DNA of 64,000 nucleotides, taken from assembly GCF_001522545.3 (NCBI RefSeq), contig NC_031768.1, forward strand, positions 84,936,457-85,000,456. Direction: 5' to 3'. Positions 12,871-27,181 of the stretch are shown piece by piece. Positions within the stretch are counted from its first letter, which is position 1; the number at the start of each line of letters is the position of its first letter. The notes beneath the pieces were generated by a model. The model was not told the origin of the DNA. It searched no databases and saw only the letters and a list, made by a program, of their open reading frames with translations. Both the position numbers and the translations under genes were made by a program. The DNA is from Parus major. Lineage: Eukaryota; Chordata; Aves; Passeriformes; Paridae.

Positions 12871-13557
12871 GAAATTTTTTTTCTCCTTCTGCTCCCATCT
12901 CTGCCTTCACCTCCCAGCAGAGAGACATGGAAACTCCATACTCCAGCAGCTCCTGAGCTGGGCAAGGAAGAGCTGCATATCAAGGCTCTTCCACAAAATT
13001 CTTTTTGTAAAAAAGTACCTTGTTGTGATATAAGATCAAATAAGATCTTGGCTCCACAAGCCTTAATCATCCCTGGGATCACTTGAATTACTTCAGATTT
13101 ACACTGATACAACCGAGACCTAGTTTTGCTTGATAAAGAATTTGCTTTTCCTAAGGAAATTTTGGAAAACCCTGCTGTGTTTTGAGTTTCTCCTTGTTTC
13201 CCAGTTGCCTAACAATATTGCCCATTTATAAGGTGTAGATACATCAAAGCACTGCCTGGTTCCTGTGGCAGAAGACTTTGTCCTTCCAGGCAGTGATCCT
13301 CAGATGTTACTTTTGAACTGCCCTCCTTGGCTTTTGGAGTGGCCACACCTGGGGAGGAGGGGCAGGCGAATGTTGGACTTCATGGGAACACCTTGACCAA
13401 GTCCTTGCTACCACTAATGCAGAGCAAAGCTCCCAGAAGAAGACAAATGTGACTCAGATGATTCCCTGCAAGACAAGACAGTAAGATGAGTCGCCAGTGG
13501 ATCTGAAAGGACAAATTTCCCCAGGAATTTATTAATTTTGTGCAATATATTTCTTAC

Positions 13558-14096
13558 TGAGCTTGATGCCTTGAGAAGGCTGACCTAGAACAGAGGCTAG
13601 AGAGAGTTAAGAATAAAGTAAGTATTTATTGAAAGGCCTTAAAGCATAAGCATAAATACAAATATATATATTATATTAATTAGATTGGATTATATTATTA
13701 TATTATCTGCCCCTTGGGCAGTACAAAAGCCTGGCCAGGGCTATACCCAGGATGGATCTAAAATGGTCACAAAATGGAAGGCTGGTCATGAGGTCTCACA
13801 TTTTTATAAGTTTTGGTCCATCTGCATATTTGGGTTAATTGTCCAATCACAGCTTTAGGTTATGAAATCCCATCTTTTTTGTTTTCTCTCTGAAATCCAC
13901 CATTGTTTATGCATTGGCACCTGAAACTTGTAATGATTGTCCTTGGTATCAAGCTGGAAAAGGAATTGTTTTGTCTACCTACTCTGTGAAGAGAGCTGAC
14001 TGGCACTTAGTATGAAGCTCAGAACTACACACCTAGGCAGCACAGAATCTGAAAAATATGAAAGCTGAAACTTAAGGCATCAAGATGCCTCCAACA
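13558..14096 (-). mobile_element. Solo LTR of an endogenous retrovirus
   Basis: A 539-bp unit with TG...CA ends (TGTTGG at one end read on the minus strand). Inner terminal arms TGATGCCTT (13564-13572) and AAGGCATCA (14074-14082) are perfect inverted repeats. Read on the minus strand it has LTR order: ATTGG box, a TATA-like TTATAAAAA near 13804-13796, then AATAAA near 13628-13623. No gag, pol or env sequence adjoins it, so it is a recombined solo LTR. The flanks share TAC on both sides, extending to TACT only if the first T of the LTR is counted. Exact ends are uncertain: a 7-bp GATGCCT repeat at 13565-13571 and 14084-14090 offers another boundary. Confidence 0.7.
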
Positions 14097-15252
14097 TACT
14101 CCAGGACCCACGGATTGGCCACTCACACCCACTGCTTCTCAAGGAAATGGATATTTTGGAGGGGCTGAGGATACTTTGCCACAGTGGCCATGTGCTCCAA
14201 CAGCCTCTTTTTTCCCCCTGCACCAGGAACCATGCCCTCATGTTTTCATCACTATCACCCCATGGGAACTTGACACCTGTGACACCTTGGCACCCACCAC
14301 TTCCAAGGCAGATACTTCCATTCTAACACCTTTTCTTCTTCAGCAAGGAACATCTCCAGGACATGTCCTGGAGGCTTGTAGGTACTTCCTTCTCTGTATT
14401 GTTTATCAGCCTAACCTTGACCTAACATCAGTGTGCAGCCAACTCTAGCACTTGTGCTGACTCCTGCAGCTGGGGAGGAAACCAAATCCAAAATCTGCTC
14501 CCAGGTGTCTCTGATTACAGAGCTCAGGGGAAATTGCTTGTGTATTAATTGGAGAGGTCACCTCCATACCTCAGTTTCATCCGGGCTGAGCCTCAAACAC
14601 AAGGCGATCATAAAACCACCAGCAAGTCAAGATTTATTTGCTGCAGTACAGACAGGCTGGAAAGATAGGCTGTGGGGGGAAAAACAATAGTGATGTAATT
14701 CTTTGTGAAAACCTCAGAAGCAAGGCACTTCTTAACATCCTCATCTAAGCCCTGAACGGTAACTGAGATGCTGTGCTTGGGAGTTCACAAGAGCCTTGAC
14801 TTGGGTACTCAGAATTTGCTCAGAAATCATCCTCACTTCTTGCAGTGTCTGGTGATTGACTTCTGCCGCTTCCTCTCCTCCAAGCTTTATGTTTTAGGGG
14901 AAAAATACTGTACTGTAGCCAAAAAGACTGTGTAGGAGAAGGAGATGTTCCCAAATGTACTTTTTTCAGAGGTCTTTGACACCAGTAGTTTTTCATTGCT
15001 GCCAGTCTGAGAAACGAACTCAAGCATAATTTTAAAAGCTCCGGATATGCTTTTTTAAAATGCACTGGGAAAAGCAGCAATTATCCAGCACAGCTGATGA
15101 GACTGGTGCTTACCAGCAGACAGTCCCCTCACACACAAGTAATCTGGGTGCTAATTAAACCAATGGCATCTTATATACACTGATTTCCCTCTTTTACAAA
15201 GTTTTATAGAATGAGAATGTTTCAGTCTTGAGGAGAATATGACAATAATATT

Positions 15253-15417
15253 TTCCCAGAGAAGCAGTGGATATCCCATCCCTGGAAGTGTCCAAGGCCA
15301 GGTTGGATGGGCCTCGGAGCAGCCTGCTGTAATGGGAGGTGTCCCTGCCCATGGCAGCAAGGTTGGAACGAGATGATCTTGAAGGTCCCTTACAGCCAAA
15401 CCATTCTGTGATTCTAA
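15253..15417 (+). mobile_element. CR1 LINE 3' end fragment
   Basis: CATCCCTGGAAGTGTCCAAG, GCCAGGTTGGATGGGCC, GGTGTCCCTGCCCATGGCAG and a terminal CCATTCTGTGATTCTAA tail mark a plus-strand CR1 end of about 165 bp. Confidence 0.93.
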
Positions 15418-18400
15418 TTTTAGGTGCTCTGTATCACCAGTGGAGCCTCAGGCATTGCCGACATGGTGACAAGGCACCCTAAGTTTTCAGAGAGTTCCCA
15501 GAAATGCTTCTCCACAACCCCCAAAACTATGATATGTCCAAGGTCTGCCTAAACTTCAGCAAACCCTGCTGATTTAGCTATGGGTTTTGGGTTTTTTTTC
15601 AAACCTTATTTACTTGGCTACCAAATAGCTTTCTCCCATTTTGTTTTTTGTTTTTTTTTTCACAACACCACTGCATCAGTACAGTTTCTGAGGAGAGCTA
15701 TGGTGCTGCCAAGAAGTGGTTGCCTCATTAAATCTGTGTCATATCTACTTTCACTCACACGAGGAGGCATGTCTTGGCTGCTGGACAGTGGTCAGGAGCT
15801 GGGAATTTGGTCTTTTTTTATGTTTTGGATTCTCAGTGTTGTTTTTTTTTTTAAAGGAGTCGGTGTTGCACAGTCTGTCGAATGCAATGGCAAAGAAATC
15901 AGGAGCCCTCTGATCCTGCAAAAAAGTAAATATCAATCCATCTTCTGGAGAAAATTATATCCAGCTCACAGTTTGCATTTTCCTTGCAATGTGGAAGAAA
16001 GCAGAGTTACTCAATTCTCTCCTGAGTCTGCAACTCTATGTTTTGTGCTGCAATTACTGATCTCATTTAAAAAACACTGCCAGACCTGGCTGGGATTTGG
16101 AGAGGAGATCTAGGGAAATGATAGGTGTTCCAAGAAGAGGTAGGGCTGATTCACAGCTTGGCTATCTTCCCTCTGAATCAGCAGGAAAATAATTAATATA
16201 CAGGCTAGCAATTGGAGACAACAGCCAGCAGTCCTCCTTACAATCTGAAATCCTTCTTATTTTTCAGTAACTCAGCTCATTTTTCTTACTTTCCAGTTGT
16301 GTTAATTAGCACACAATTCTGTGAGGTGTTTGGTGAGGAAAAGGAAAGACAAAATTATTAGCTTTACCTTTAATTCTCAATGGAGGCTCTTGTTTCACCT
16401 GGGTAAGTGTTTGCAACCTAAATGCCCAGGACTTGCCACAATGCTTATAGTGGACCTCAGGGAGTCTGGGCTGTGGAAGGAGATAATTTCTGCTGCATGG
16501 GGTTGGTGGGAAGGGTTTGGGATGCCTGACCCAGGTGTTGCATCTTTTGAGAGCCCCTGATCTTGCTCAAAGGTTTCCTTGGGGGATGACACGGTCTCAC
16601 ACGCACATCTCTGTATTTTAAAAGGGAAAAAGAGAGAAAAAACTGACCCAGCAGTAGTCATATAGCACAGGAAGACCAATCACCATGTATGAGGCTGGGA
16701 AATCTTACTGCCCAAGGATATAAATCCATCTCAAAGCATCCAGATTACTTCATCTTTGCATATGGTGTTTTAATGGCTGATGATACACACAGCCATTGAA
16801 TGCCTTTTCACTGTTAGATGCCTTTGCCAAAAAGACATTAAAGCAAAAAAGAGATAGAGGAAAAAGTGTTTCAAAAGTTTCTGTTTCAACTCTGAAGACT
16901 GAGAAAAAAAAAAAAATCCAGTTTAGTGACATCAGTAATTTAGAGAAAAAAAGGAAGAAGAAATTCCTCTTCACATTCAGCTTCTTACAAGGTGAAAAAC
17001 CCAAAGGGTGGACAAGGCTTGTATCTAATTGAGCTATTGGGGAATACTTTCCAAGCCTAGCTTTGGAGTGGGCAGGCAGGGGAGGCTGTAGGATCCCTGT
17101 CACCAGAGATTTCAAAGGAGTTGAGCTGTGCTAGGGCAAGGCAGCTGTAGGGATGGAGCATCATGCCAGCCCTCACTGGCTCATCTCACTCCCCAGAGGG
17201 AAACAGGCAAAGTCCCAGGCACAAACACCTCTGTGCTTTTGGTACAGCTCCCACTGCCACACTGTGTCTGTGTGCCAGTTTTGACCTTGGTGATCTGGGA
17301 CTGCCACTCTGGGTGGGTTGGCCAGTGAGATACTTCAGCCCTTGTCCCTTCCTCTGGGCACCTTAATTGAAGAGGCATTGCTCCAGTCACACCCACAGAT
17401 TAGTGTTGTCAGCCTGAGGTCTCTATCAGGAGTGGTCCCACAGCCTCATAGCTGGGTGAGTGCAAGTGATTGCAGGAATCACATCAATCACTTCTCATTC
17501 GCCAAGCCAAGGAAAAATCTATTTAATGCAAGAGCAGTAGAGTTTTAGTCTTCACATGGACATGAACCATTCCTTCACAGCTCATACAGATACATGTTCC
17601 TTTCCAGGATCCATGTATGAGACTTAAAACTACTGTCATACCTTAATGAATAAAACAAGACTCTTCCTGCTCTCTCTAATTTGCTGACTTCCAACTTCAA
17701 GCTTTGGGAGCTTGAGGCTTCAAGCCGCCTTCTCATATATTGGTATTATCAGACAGTATATATACACAATTAAAATATGGCTCTCTAAGCAGAGACAGCC
17801 AAGCTGGGCATGGATTCAGGCAGAATAACACCAGGGGTTCATTTGAAATCAGAGGTTGTAAAGAGATGTTCTTTACCTCCAGCCTCCCTACATGGGAATG
17901 TTTCCACTCCAGATAAAAATCACCACCCTTGCTGGAGGTAATTGCCTCCAGCATTGTGTTCAGCAATGTTGAATCTAATTAAGGCAAGAATGGCCAGGTT
18001 TTTATTTTGATTTAGGGTTCTGCCCTTAATATGTTTAAACATTGATTTCCCCTAAAGCCTGATCATCATGAGTTTGACCTGGGGTTGTTGCTCTCGTGGC
18101 TGTAGAAACCTGACAAGGGGCTGCTGATGTGATGCTTACTGGAGAGGAAGGGATCTGCTGGGATGTAACGCAGCTCATGGCATGGGAAAAAGGCTTTTTA
18201 CTCCATCCTGAACATGAACACCACATGATGTGAGCATATGGACAAAGCCACTTAGTATCAGATGTCCTGGGCGTTACTGAAGAGCCACAACCACTCTGGA
18301 GGGACGTGCATGAGTGCCTCGGTTGCAAAGCAAATTGATAGTGAACTGTCAAATCCAGGGGGATGTGGCAGAGAGATTTTCAGCAGAAACAAGTCCACAG

Positions 18401-21058
18401 CGTTAATCAGCCCTCCTGCTTTAATTAATGTCAGCAGAAAGAAAACAGCTGGAGTTTGTTTGCTTTTCAGATAACCTGTATAAAAATATCCTTTCTGTAG
18501 CAGCTCTGTTTTCATGCTGTGGCTTGCAGGTTTGTTGTTGTTTTTCATTTTGTAACTAGCACTTAATCTTGCTTTCATTTCAGCCTAGGTGGGATGTTAA
18601 AAATGAGATGATTAAAGAAAATATCCCAAACAAATAAAAAAAAAATCCAAACAAATCAACCCTCAGAGGACTCTAAATGAACAAAACCCTGTTAAGCAAT
18701 AAAACCCTGTGAAGCAATGACTCACAAGTGCCTGGACACGTTTGCCTGGCTGCAGAGGGGATCTGGTTGTTCTGTTCATCACTTCTACCTGAGAAGTTGG
18801 ATTTGTCCCCAGGCTTCTACAATACTGCAATATTTTAACAAATGTACTTCGTTCCGCTGTTCGGCACTGAGTCAACACACCAGCTATGAGGAAAAAGCAG
18901 AGCTAAGTTAGACATCCACATAAATCACTGCAGCTCTGATACTCGGCCAGCCTATAAATATTAGGGGTTTGACATCAGTTTACATCAGCAGAGTAACTTG
19001 CTTAATTCCATTTCTGTGGGATCATGCAAGCTGCTGTTGATTAGCATTCACCTACCTGATCTCCAGGATGAGAGATCAGAGTCAGCACCCTCGATGCCCC
19101 AAGGTGTTGCTGGGTGCTGTGCTGTGGGCACGAGGTCCACAGGACCTGCACACCCCACACTCCAGCTGGTCCCTGTGCTGGCTCTATGTGTGTGTCAGGG
19201 CCACTAATTACTGCTAATTTCATTAAGTTGGTGTGTGCCTCTTGCATGCTAATTGTAAAGTTAGTCTGAGGGAAGGTGATTAATGAGGTTAGATGTTCTT
19301 AGTGGCTATTTGTATTGCTGTAGCAGCTGCAAAGTGTTATGCACTGAGAGCCTTGGGTGCTGCATGCGAGCAAGGTGAGATATCCAGCTTGGGGGTAACT
19401 CACCTTGGAAAGGAGTTTAGGAGCCAGGATGCTAAATTTACTATAGTGATTTTAAAATAGGTCTAAAGTAAATCCACAAGGTTCCTGCTTGTAGGTTGGG
19501 ATGTTTTATCCATTGCACACAGTGCTTCACACCTTAGTTCTGTCTTGGCAAGTACAGAGTATATTTGTGTACCTCACATACAAAAGGTGAATGAGGACAT
19601 CATCCCAGCTCTGTTCTAGCTGAGGGTGCAAGGGACCTCTTCTTGAGCTCATCACATTATCTCCTCTTGGGTGACTGAGTTTGAATGCAGACATTTGTCC
19701 TTGTCCTTCTTTTGTTGATTCTCTCCCGTGCCAGCACAACCATTGTCCATGTCCCCATGGAGACCCATCAGAGGAGCCCTCAAAAGTGACCCACAGCTTC
19801 ATTAGTGACTCCATTGTCTCATCCATCTCCATGAACTTAACAACAAATATCCAGGCTGGATAGTCAGCTCCTCTGCTAACTGGCTGCAACTCTCTCCATA
19901 CAGCACCATGAACAACCAAATCTATGTTTAGGGCCACTGGAATTTAAGTGGTGCAAGTATAGACCTTCACTTTTAGCCTTTCAATGGGCTGAATAAAAAA
20001 AATAAAAAAACAGACCAACCAACCAACCAAGGGGGGAGTTGAAGTAGGGGAAAGAGAGAAATTAATAAAGCTGCAATTTGCAGTCTTGAAAGGGAATCAT
20101 CAAGCTCAAAATTCAATTTTTTGTTTGGGAGGAGGGCTTTGGCAGAACCACAATGTTTTTATCCCCAGGGAAATTTTAAAGTATTACTCAGTTCTAGACC
20201 AGCCACAAGCTCAATATGCAAAGCTGGATTTCACCCAGTCCCAGAGTTCTGACAACGCTTGTCTGTGGAGTCTGGATGTGCCTCTGTATTTAGCACCACT
20301 GAGGGGAGGTGGCACAGCTTGCCCCACCCATTTACACCACTGGCTCCGAGGTTTGCTGCCCTGTGGCTTGGCCCCTGAACAGTTGACTCCAGGTTCTCCC
20401 TGCAGAGACACAGCTTTGAGAGAGATAAGCAGGAGAAAATGGGGTGTCTGAGCACCTGGAAGAGCAGCTGGAAGTGAGGAAAACACCTTATGGTCATTAC
20501 CAGACTCTGGCTGCTGGTGTGTGATGAGGCTTGCTGGATTAGTCCCTGGTTGTCCACAATTCGTGCTTGGAAAGGTTCTGCCCTGCAGTGACTATCCTCC
20601 TCTCTCACTGAAAGGAACAGGAAAAGGCTGAAGCAAAGGGTGTGCAAATTGCATGCTCTGGGGCTCCCTGCACATTCACCTAACTCCTGCCTTTTCCTCT
20701 CCCACCCACGTCACCCACCTGCAGTCCCTCCTAACTGGTGTGTGCTGGGAAAGGCCTTTGGATGGAAGGTGATCCTGCAGTATTTACAGCCAACACTACA
20801 CCTCCAAGCAAGCCCCAGTGCTCAGAGGGCCCCACAGCACAAGGCAGAATGACTGGGGAGCTGTCACAGAGACTCTTGGCTGCAGGCAGCTTCCCCATCC
20901 ATGCAGGACACACAAATCCTGCTGTTCCACTTGTACACCACCAGCCAAGATGTATAACCACCCATCTACTGAACAGCATCCAGATGAACCAGCCAGCCTT
21001 GTGCAACACATAATAAGCCAAGAACCACCTGGAAAAGGTTGTATTTAAAACAAAATTC

Positions 21059-21064
21059 TTTAAT
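21059..21064 (-). terminator. Distal poly(A) signal candidate ATTAAA
   Basis: An ATTAAA on the minus strand, followed by a T-rich stretch and then a GT-rich segment (TATGTGTTG near 21005-21013). It sits exactly where composition changes, so it is a good candidate for the distal ACER3 cleavage site at about 21035-21045. Confidence 0.45.
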
Positions 21065-24000
21065 AGTTTGTACTATAAAGACACAAATTAGTGCTTGACT
21101 GCAGCATGAATAACAAATTAAACATATTAAATATTTCAAAGCTACTCTGCTTTGGAAAACAAGATATGCTGATACATATAAGCCTAATGTTAGTTACCAG
21201 CTGGTTTGGTAGGAATAGTCAGCTCAGTGTATCAAAATTGTCAATAAACATTTTTCTTAATGTAGCTGTGTTCTACAAGTCAACTGCTACTCATCTGTCA
21301 CAGTGTTATCTATCTGCAACAATGCATTGAACTTCAGGAAGAGAAACCCACATATTGGAACTCAGTGTCCATGTTAGAAAGTTTGGTCACCTCATGAACA
21401 GGAGATTTCATGTCCACTCCAGGTGGACAGATGGTGTTTGATCAGACTGTAACATCATTGGTGAATTAAGCTGAGATCAACAATAAACATGAAACAGTCA
21501 ACATCAATTTGGAAAACCAAGAGAAAAATTTGTTTCTCTTCAGTTGAAGGAGTAACAACTGCTTATGCTGCCTGAAACCCTCTCTCCCAAAATCTAGGGA
21601 GCAACAGTATATACAAACAAAGTTCTTCCACAGCTTTAATGTAGAAAACATTTTGGTACATAACATGCTATGAGCCATTTTATTCAGCACTGTCTTTGGA
21701 GAAACATATATATGTTCTAGAGCTTTGGGGACAGAAGGAGGAATCTAAGATTGTGCTTATATCTATTCCCGTGGACAAATAAGCAAAAGACCCTTTATCT
21801 TTGAATTTTTAAAAATCTTAACAATCTGCTCTTAAACATCAGGCAGATTAAATTTGTGTGATGTATGTAAAAAAAAAATAATTGTAGGCACTGGTTTAGG
21901 GTCTCACATGAACTCTGAACTCGGTTCTTAAATCTACAATTGCATACTTAGTCTAACCAAAACAATTTCAACAAGTAAAATGGGAGAGTTCTGCAGTAAA
22001 GTAAGAGGTTCAGACGGTTCAGACATCAAACCTGTTTCTCAACTGTACATACAAATCCCTCTGTCCCCAGCCCTGTTTAGAGTATCTGGCTGGGAGCTCC
22101 AATAAGGGCGCTCCACACAAAGTGCTTGCTTGACTGCTGCGCCCTCACACTGCCTGCCACTGAACCACACAACACAAAATAAACACCTCCTGTACAGCTA
22201 AATCCCTCACCCAGCTTTCAAAGCCTGGAAAGATGCAACAGCATCAGGAAGGTAGGTAGTCAGGCTCAAGTTTGAGTCAGAGGCAGACATGTATTGGATA
22301 ACTAACTGGAAAGCCACTAAAAATGGCGCTATGATTTCTGCAGAAGGAGAATTTTAAACAAAAGTTGCCATTCACCTACCAAAGACTTTGTCTTACAAAA
22401 CTCAGAAGAAACCACAGCCCCAGCTCTCAGAAAAGCCTTGCAACAACGAGATCAGGCACTTGGCAGCTGCAGGCAGTTGTGCGTGAGAAACTGAACAAAG
22501 AAACCCAAAACCAATTTTAATAGTTACACAGGATGTTCTCTGTCTTTAGGTTACAGGCTCTCAAAGTTGGCAGAGGACATTCCAGAAAGGTCAGAAATAT
22601 ATTCATTCATGTACAAAACAATCTGTGTCATGCTCCATCCTCATAAAACAGCCCCTAAGTCATCTACAATGAACTGAATGTAACAGAAACTACGTAACTT
22701 CTGTGATGAAGAGAGCAGAGTCAACATGGAAAGTTAAATGTATAAATAGCAAAACATTCAAGTATCTAAAGTGCAGATACCAGGAGGGTAGTTGACGTAA
22801 TACTACAGGATTCTGTGCTTAATCTTTTGTTATTCTCTTTTTGCGTAAGATTTCTTAATCTCCTTCTGGCTTTGCTCTGCTCATGTGTAATAAAGACTCC
22901 ATCATTTATCCCTCTTCATGATGAAGTCTCACAACCAAAGAGCACTTTGCAGTTAAAGCCTCTGACTGCCTACTTATAAAGTGCAGATGGGGTTTAAAGT
23001 AAACTGAAAGTTTTACCTGAATATATTAATCTATATTACGGGGCACACATTCCCCCAAAATGGATGTGTTCCCAAATTCTGATGTCTACTAAAGAAAACA
23101 GCAGTGCTGCTCCATTACAGCTCCTCTGACTGAGCAGTGCTGTACTGAATTGTTTCACTACCTGCTATTAAAATGTGTAATATATCCACAGAGAGAAACA
23201 GGTTTTAAAAACGGTATTACTGAAATTCTTGAATGCAGATTAAACAAGGTGATAGTGACTGTGAGAAACACTGATGGTATTGGGAGGATTTTCTGTTGCT
23301 GAGATTCATGTGGACGTGCTTGCTGAAAGACATTCAGCTGCTTGAAATGAGGTGTTAGAAGCAAATCCATGATGGCCAAAAGAATCAGCTGTATTTCAAA
23401 TCATACAATTCAGCTTTATCCAAGCAAGACAGCACAGGACAGGATTAAAAGAGAATTAAAACTAATCATAGAGCAGTATTTTCCACTATATCCCTCCCAA
23501 AAGATTTCACCGACCTGTCTGAAGTCCTCCTACTCAAATCTCTCTAAAGCAGCCAGACTTACACAAAGATGAGCAGCAGACTGAGCACAAGCTGTAAGTG
23601 ACAGACACCAAACAAGTGAGGATGTTTACAAGGAGAGAACAGAGTCAGCCACAAATCAATACAACACTTGCCAATCCCAGGGGCTGCAGGGTCTAAAGCT
23701 GCTCTGATGTGCACACATTCAGGCAAATGTAAATTAAGGGCACAGGTATGGTGCAATACATGACAGAGGTAGACTGGCAAGTGGTAACACTGCATATTCC
23801 AACTCTGACTAGGGGGCAGTTTTTGAACATTCACGGGCAGCACATCAGCCCTGTGTTAACAGAAAAACCATTATGAACCATTAGTTACCTGAAGATAACT
23901 AATACTGCTAGCCAACAACATGGCCTTCAAAACATGGATGAGATTCCTCCTCACATTTTCAGTTCTGGAGAATGCATGTCTTGAGCTGCATCCAAAAAAA

Positions 24001-27000
24001 TCTAAATTCCCAGAATAAGATATGAGTTTGATCTGTACTGCGAGAGTAATTTTGAAGTTTTTCCTCTTATTTCCAAGAAAGAATTTTTCAGCTCACAGAC
24101 TGCAGAGCTACTCTTGCTGCTCACCTGTGTCAAATTGATGGTTGTATGGTGGCAGATTTCCTGGTTCTTCATAGATATAAGGAATAGAAGAGTTCATTGC
24201 TATCAAGTGTGTCAAAGATATCCTGTAGAATTCATATCAAACGACACCTGCTACTTCCATAATTGTCTTTAAAGTAGCTGCTGTCTGAATCCTACTCAAA
24301 AAATAGGATCCCACATGACTTGCTAAGAAGTAGGGCAAGAAAAATGTGGGATATACTGCTCTAAGCAACATTGTCACACAAGTGATATAAATTAAAAGCA
24401 ATTAATAGACATTTAACACATTACAGGAATAAGAATGTACGTCTTTCCAGGCACTAGAAAAGGCAGTCTGAATTTCAGTGATACCCAGTTAAAACTGGCT
24501 TGTCATTTTCAATATCACTCACAAGATCAGTAAGGCAGTCAAACCAAAGCACCCATGATTTTAGATTATTTATGTGGAGAAGGATACACAGGTAAATTAC
24601 ATTCTTCAGGGTCTAATATAACCTGGTGAAGGAAAGGCTGCTGGCAAGGTGGTAGAGGTGTGCATGTTTTTGGTCATTTGGAATGTAGGAAGAAGCCAAT
24701 TTGCATATTTTTTTTTTGAAAGAAAAAAACATCAATGACAAACAATACATGAATGAAAAACAGCAGTATAAAATTAATATATAAGCTTTTCCAACTTTTT
24801 TTTTTTAAATCCTGACAATTCAACAAGTTCTGGAATCCCTCCATCATAGACTTCCTAGTTCCAAATGTGTAGAAGAATCAACCAATTTCTTTAAAGTCTA
24901 CCATTGTAGAGATGCCTGATCAATACGAAAGTGGCTTTTCAAGACACTCTGGTTCTTGCAATTGCTAAAATAAACAGAGCCCCCAGATCCTTCAGTAACA
25001 AAACTAAGGCCACTAAAATAAAAGCTTTTTTCATAGCCACAAAAATAATATCATACCTAGCAGATGTAACAAGTGACTGTTGATATGTCTTGCTGCTGCA
25101 CTGCTTCTCTTAAAGCTTATGAACACATGAAAACATACTAAATAAGAAAATGGGATACAGTGTGCAGAAAAATGCTTGAGAAAGCCTGGAGGTGAACAGG
25201 CAGGCACTTATTTTTCAAGCTACATTTTTGAAACAGTTCTCAAATCTCTTTACAAAAAATATGCCTTCTGGATAATTAAAGACACCTGATCCATAACAGC
25301 TTTTTATTAGCTCTCTGTTAGTTCTGCTAATTTCTTTCAGTCTGAAGAACACTCAAATTTCCCAACACAGATGCTGACCTTGTCTATGGAACTGGAGCCT
25401 ACTGATACCAAAGCTGTTCTAAAATTACCCTTCAGGTGTCTTTATAGGGGTGTACAGGTTGAGATGCACTGCTATCAGCACATGCTTAAAACTCATTGAA
25501 CTCACTTCAAGGTTAAATATCTTTTTCCAGCCCAGAGTCTGGGTTATTTGATCTCAAGTTCCAGGTTCACCACATAACAGAAGCCACATTTTTATTTGGA
25601 GGTTCACATCAGTAGGAGAGTTACTGATGGATGTGAAAGATGCAGAGAAACTGCAACAGAGAAAAAGACCTTAAAGGGAGGAGACTATTTTAGTCAGCAC
25701 TGATTGTTCAATAGTCAGGACTCTGAAACCTGGGAGACAGCTTTACAGCTACATTACCATCCTTTGCTGCTGTGAGCACTTTGTAAATCAACACAGAATG
25801 GAATTTTGGATCAGTCTGAGCGTTTCCCTTTTTTTCTTCATGGCAAGAAGGATAAATCCCTCAGAGCATCAAAAGCAGACAAAAATTGCATAGAATGGCA
25901 GCAAGTAGGCACAGAGATAGCCTCTGTTAGTTGCCCCAAAATCAAGAGCATCAAAACCACAGCCTTCATATGAGGTATATTTTGAGAAACTGTGTTAGTT
26001 TAATATTTTCTTTACATTTACTTATTAACTTTCATCAGCTGGGTATTATAAAAATTGCAGAAAACAGGGTTTGTCTCCCCCATTAATCCCTTAAATTTGG
26101 TTTTAAAAAGTGGTCAGCTTTCTCACAGACCAAGGACGTGATAGATTAAAAGCAAGCAAAGCACTGCCACTGTATTCGGGGATATCCTCAACCTCAGTCT
26201 TGTTCTTTACTCCTACTTCAAAGTTTCTGAATAAGAAGATGCTTCTGAAAGTCAGACCCATATTTAAGACTTGTAAAATAAGAGAAAGATTAATTCAAAG
26301 CTGAACTGGAGCACATCTAAGGTGTTTGTCAATCATTTGATTCCATTGTATGAATGGGAAATGGGAAGTTAAAGAAAGGGATAGAAAAGGAAGGTATGTA
26401 AATAACAATTACAAAAAAAATGAAAAAGAGTGTTTCTTATGTTTCTACAGCCACTGTACAGTTTTGTGATGAAACACTGGTGAAACAAATTAGGAATTGG
26501 GTTTCCAGACACAAGAAGAAACACCTATAAGGCTTCACACCATTGCAGTGTCTTCTGCTGGTCACACTTTGGAACATCCTCCATAACGAACCTCTCAGTT
26601 GGACTAAAGAGAAAACGGAAGCTTGGTACAAAATTAACCAAATGGCACAGGTATCCCAACCATTTTGCTTAAAATATAAATTGCAAAGGAGGCTCTGGAA
26701 AAGCAAGGTAGAATAAAGGCCTAAATCAACCATTACATACTTCATTAATTGTATAAAAGTGCAAGGTTATAGTAGTTTGGGTTAAGCATTCAGTTCACTA
26801 TAGCCCACACAAATGCTTAGCCTGGCCATCAATGGCCTGGTTTTGTCATTCAGTTACTAGTATTAGTTTATACCACAGAAAGAGCAAAAACTGAATGAAA
26901 AAACATATGCAATCCACTTCAAAAATGGTTAGTTTTCTGTGACCAGCACGAAATATTACATCAATATCATCCGCTATACAATATATACATAAAACCTTTG

Positions 27001-27175
27001 TGTCTTAATCTTTGTTTTAACAACTTAGAATAAAGCTGTACTAAGTGCTATTTCCCTAGTGTGCCAGCTCTTTGCTCTGTTCCTGGCCTCGTAGCACAGA
27101 GAAGTCCTTTAATAGCAATGGTTCTTGGATTGATCCAAAATTTTGACACTTCAGCCAGAGTAACTGTTGAAATGC

Positions 27176-27181
27176 TTTATT
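27176..27181 (-). terminator. Proximal poly(A) signal candidate AATAAA
   Basis: A canonical AATAAA on the minus strand, about 42 nt after the ACER3 stop codon. If used, the 3' UTR would be only about 60-75 nt. Confidence 0.4.

Larger units (their letters stand above)
7330..21030. other. Intergenic region, no recognisable gene
   Basis: About 13.7 kb between the CpG-island repeat tract and the inferred ACER3 3' end. It holds CR1 copies, a solo LTR and homopolymer runs. The longest ORF (15580-16113, plus, 177 codons) shows no domain and passes through T runs. No ORF of the length expected for B3GNT6, the single-coding-exon gene between ACER3 and CAPN5 in human, is present. A/T-rich clusters of TAATTA-type words occur near 8790-8815, 11382-11395, 16190-16200 and 19205-19290. 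They could be homeodomain-binding conserved elements, but this cannot be judged from one genome. Confidence 0.6.

Noticed and set aside
15580..16113. 177-codon plus-strand ORF
   Set aside because: The translation passes through T-run-derived Phe stretches and shows no domain, and nothing nearby suggests exons.
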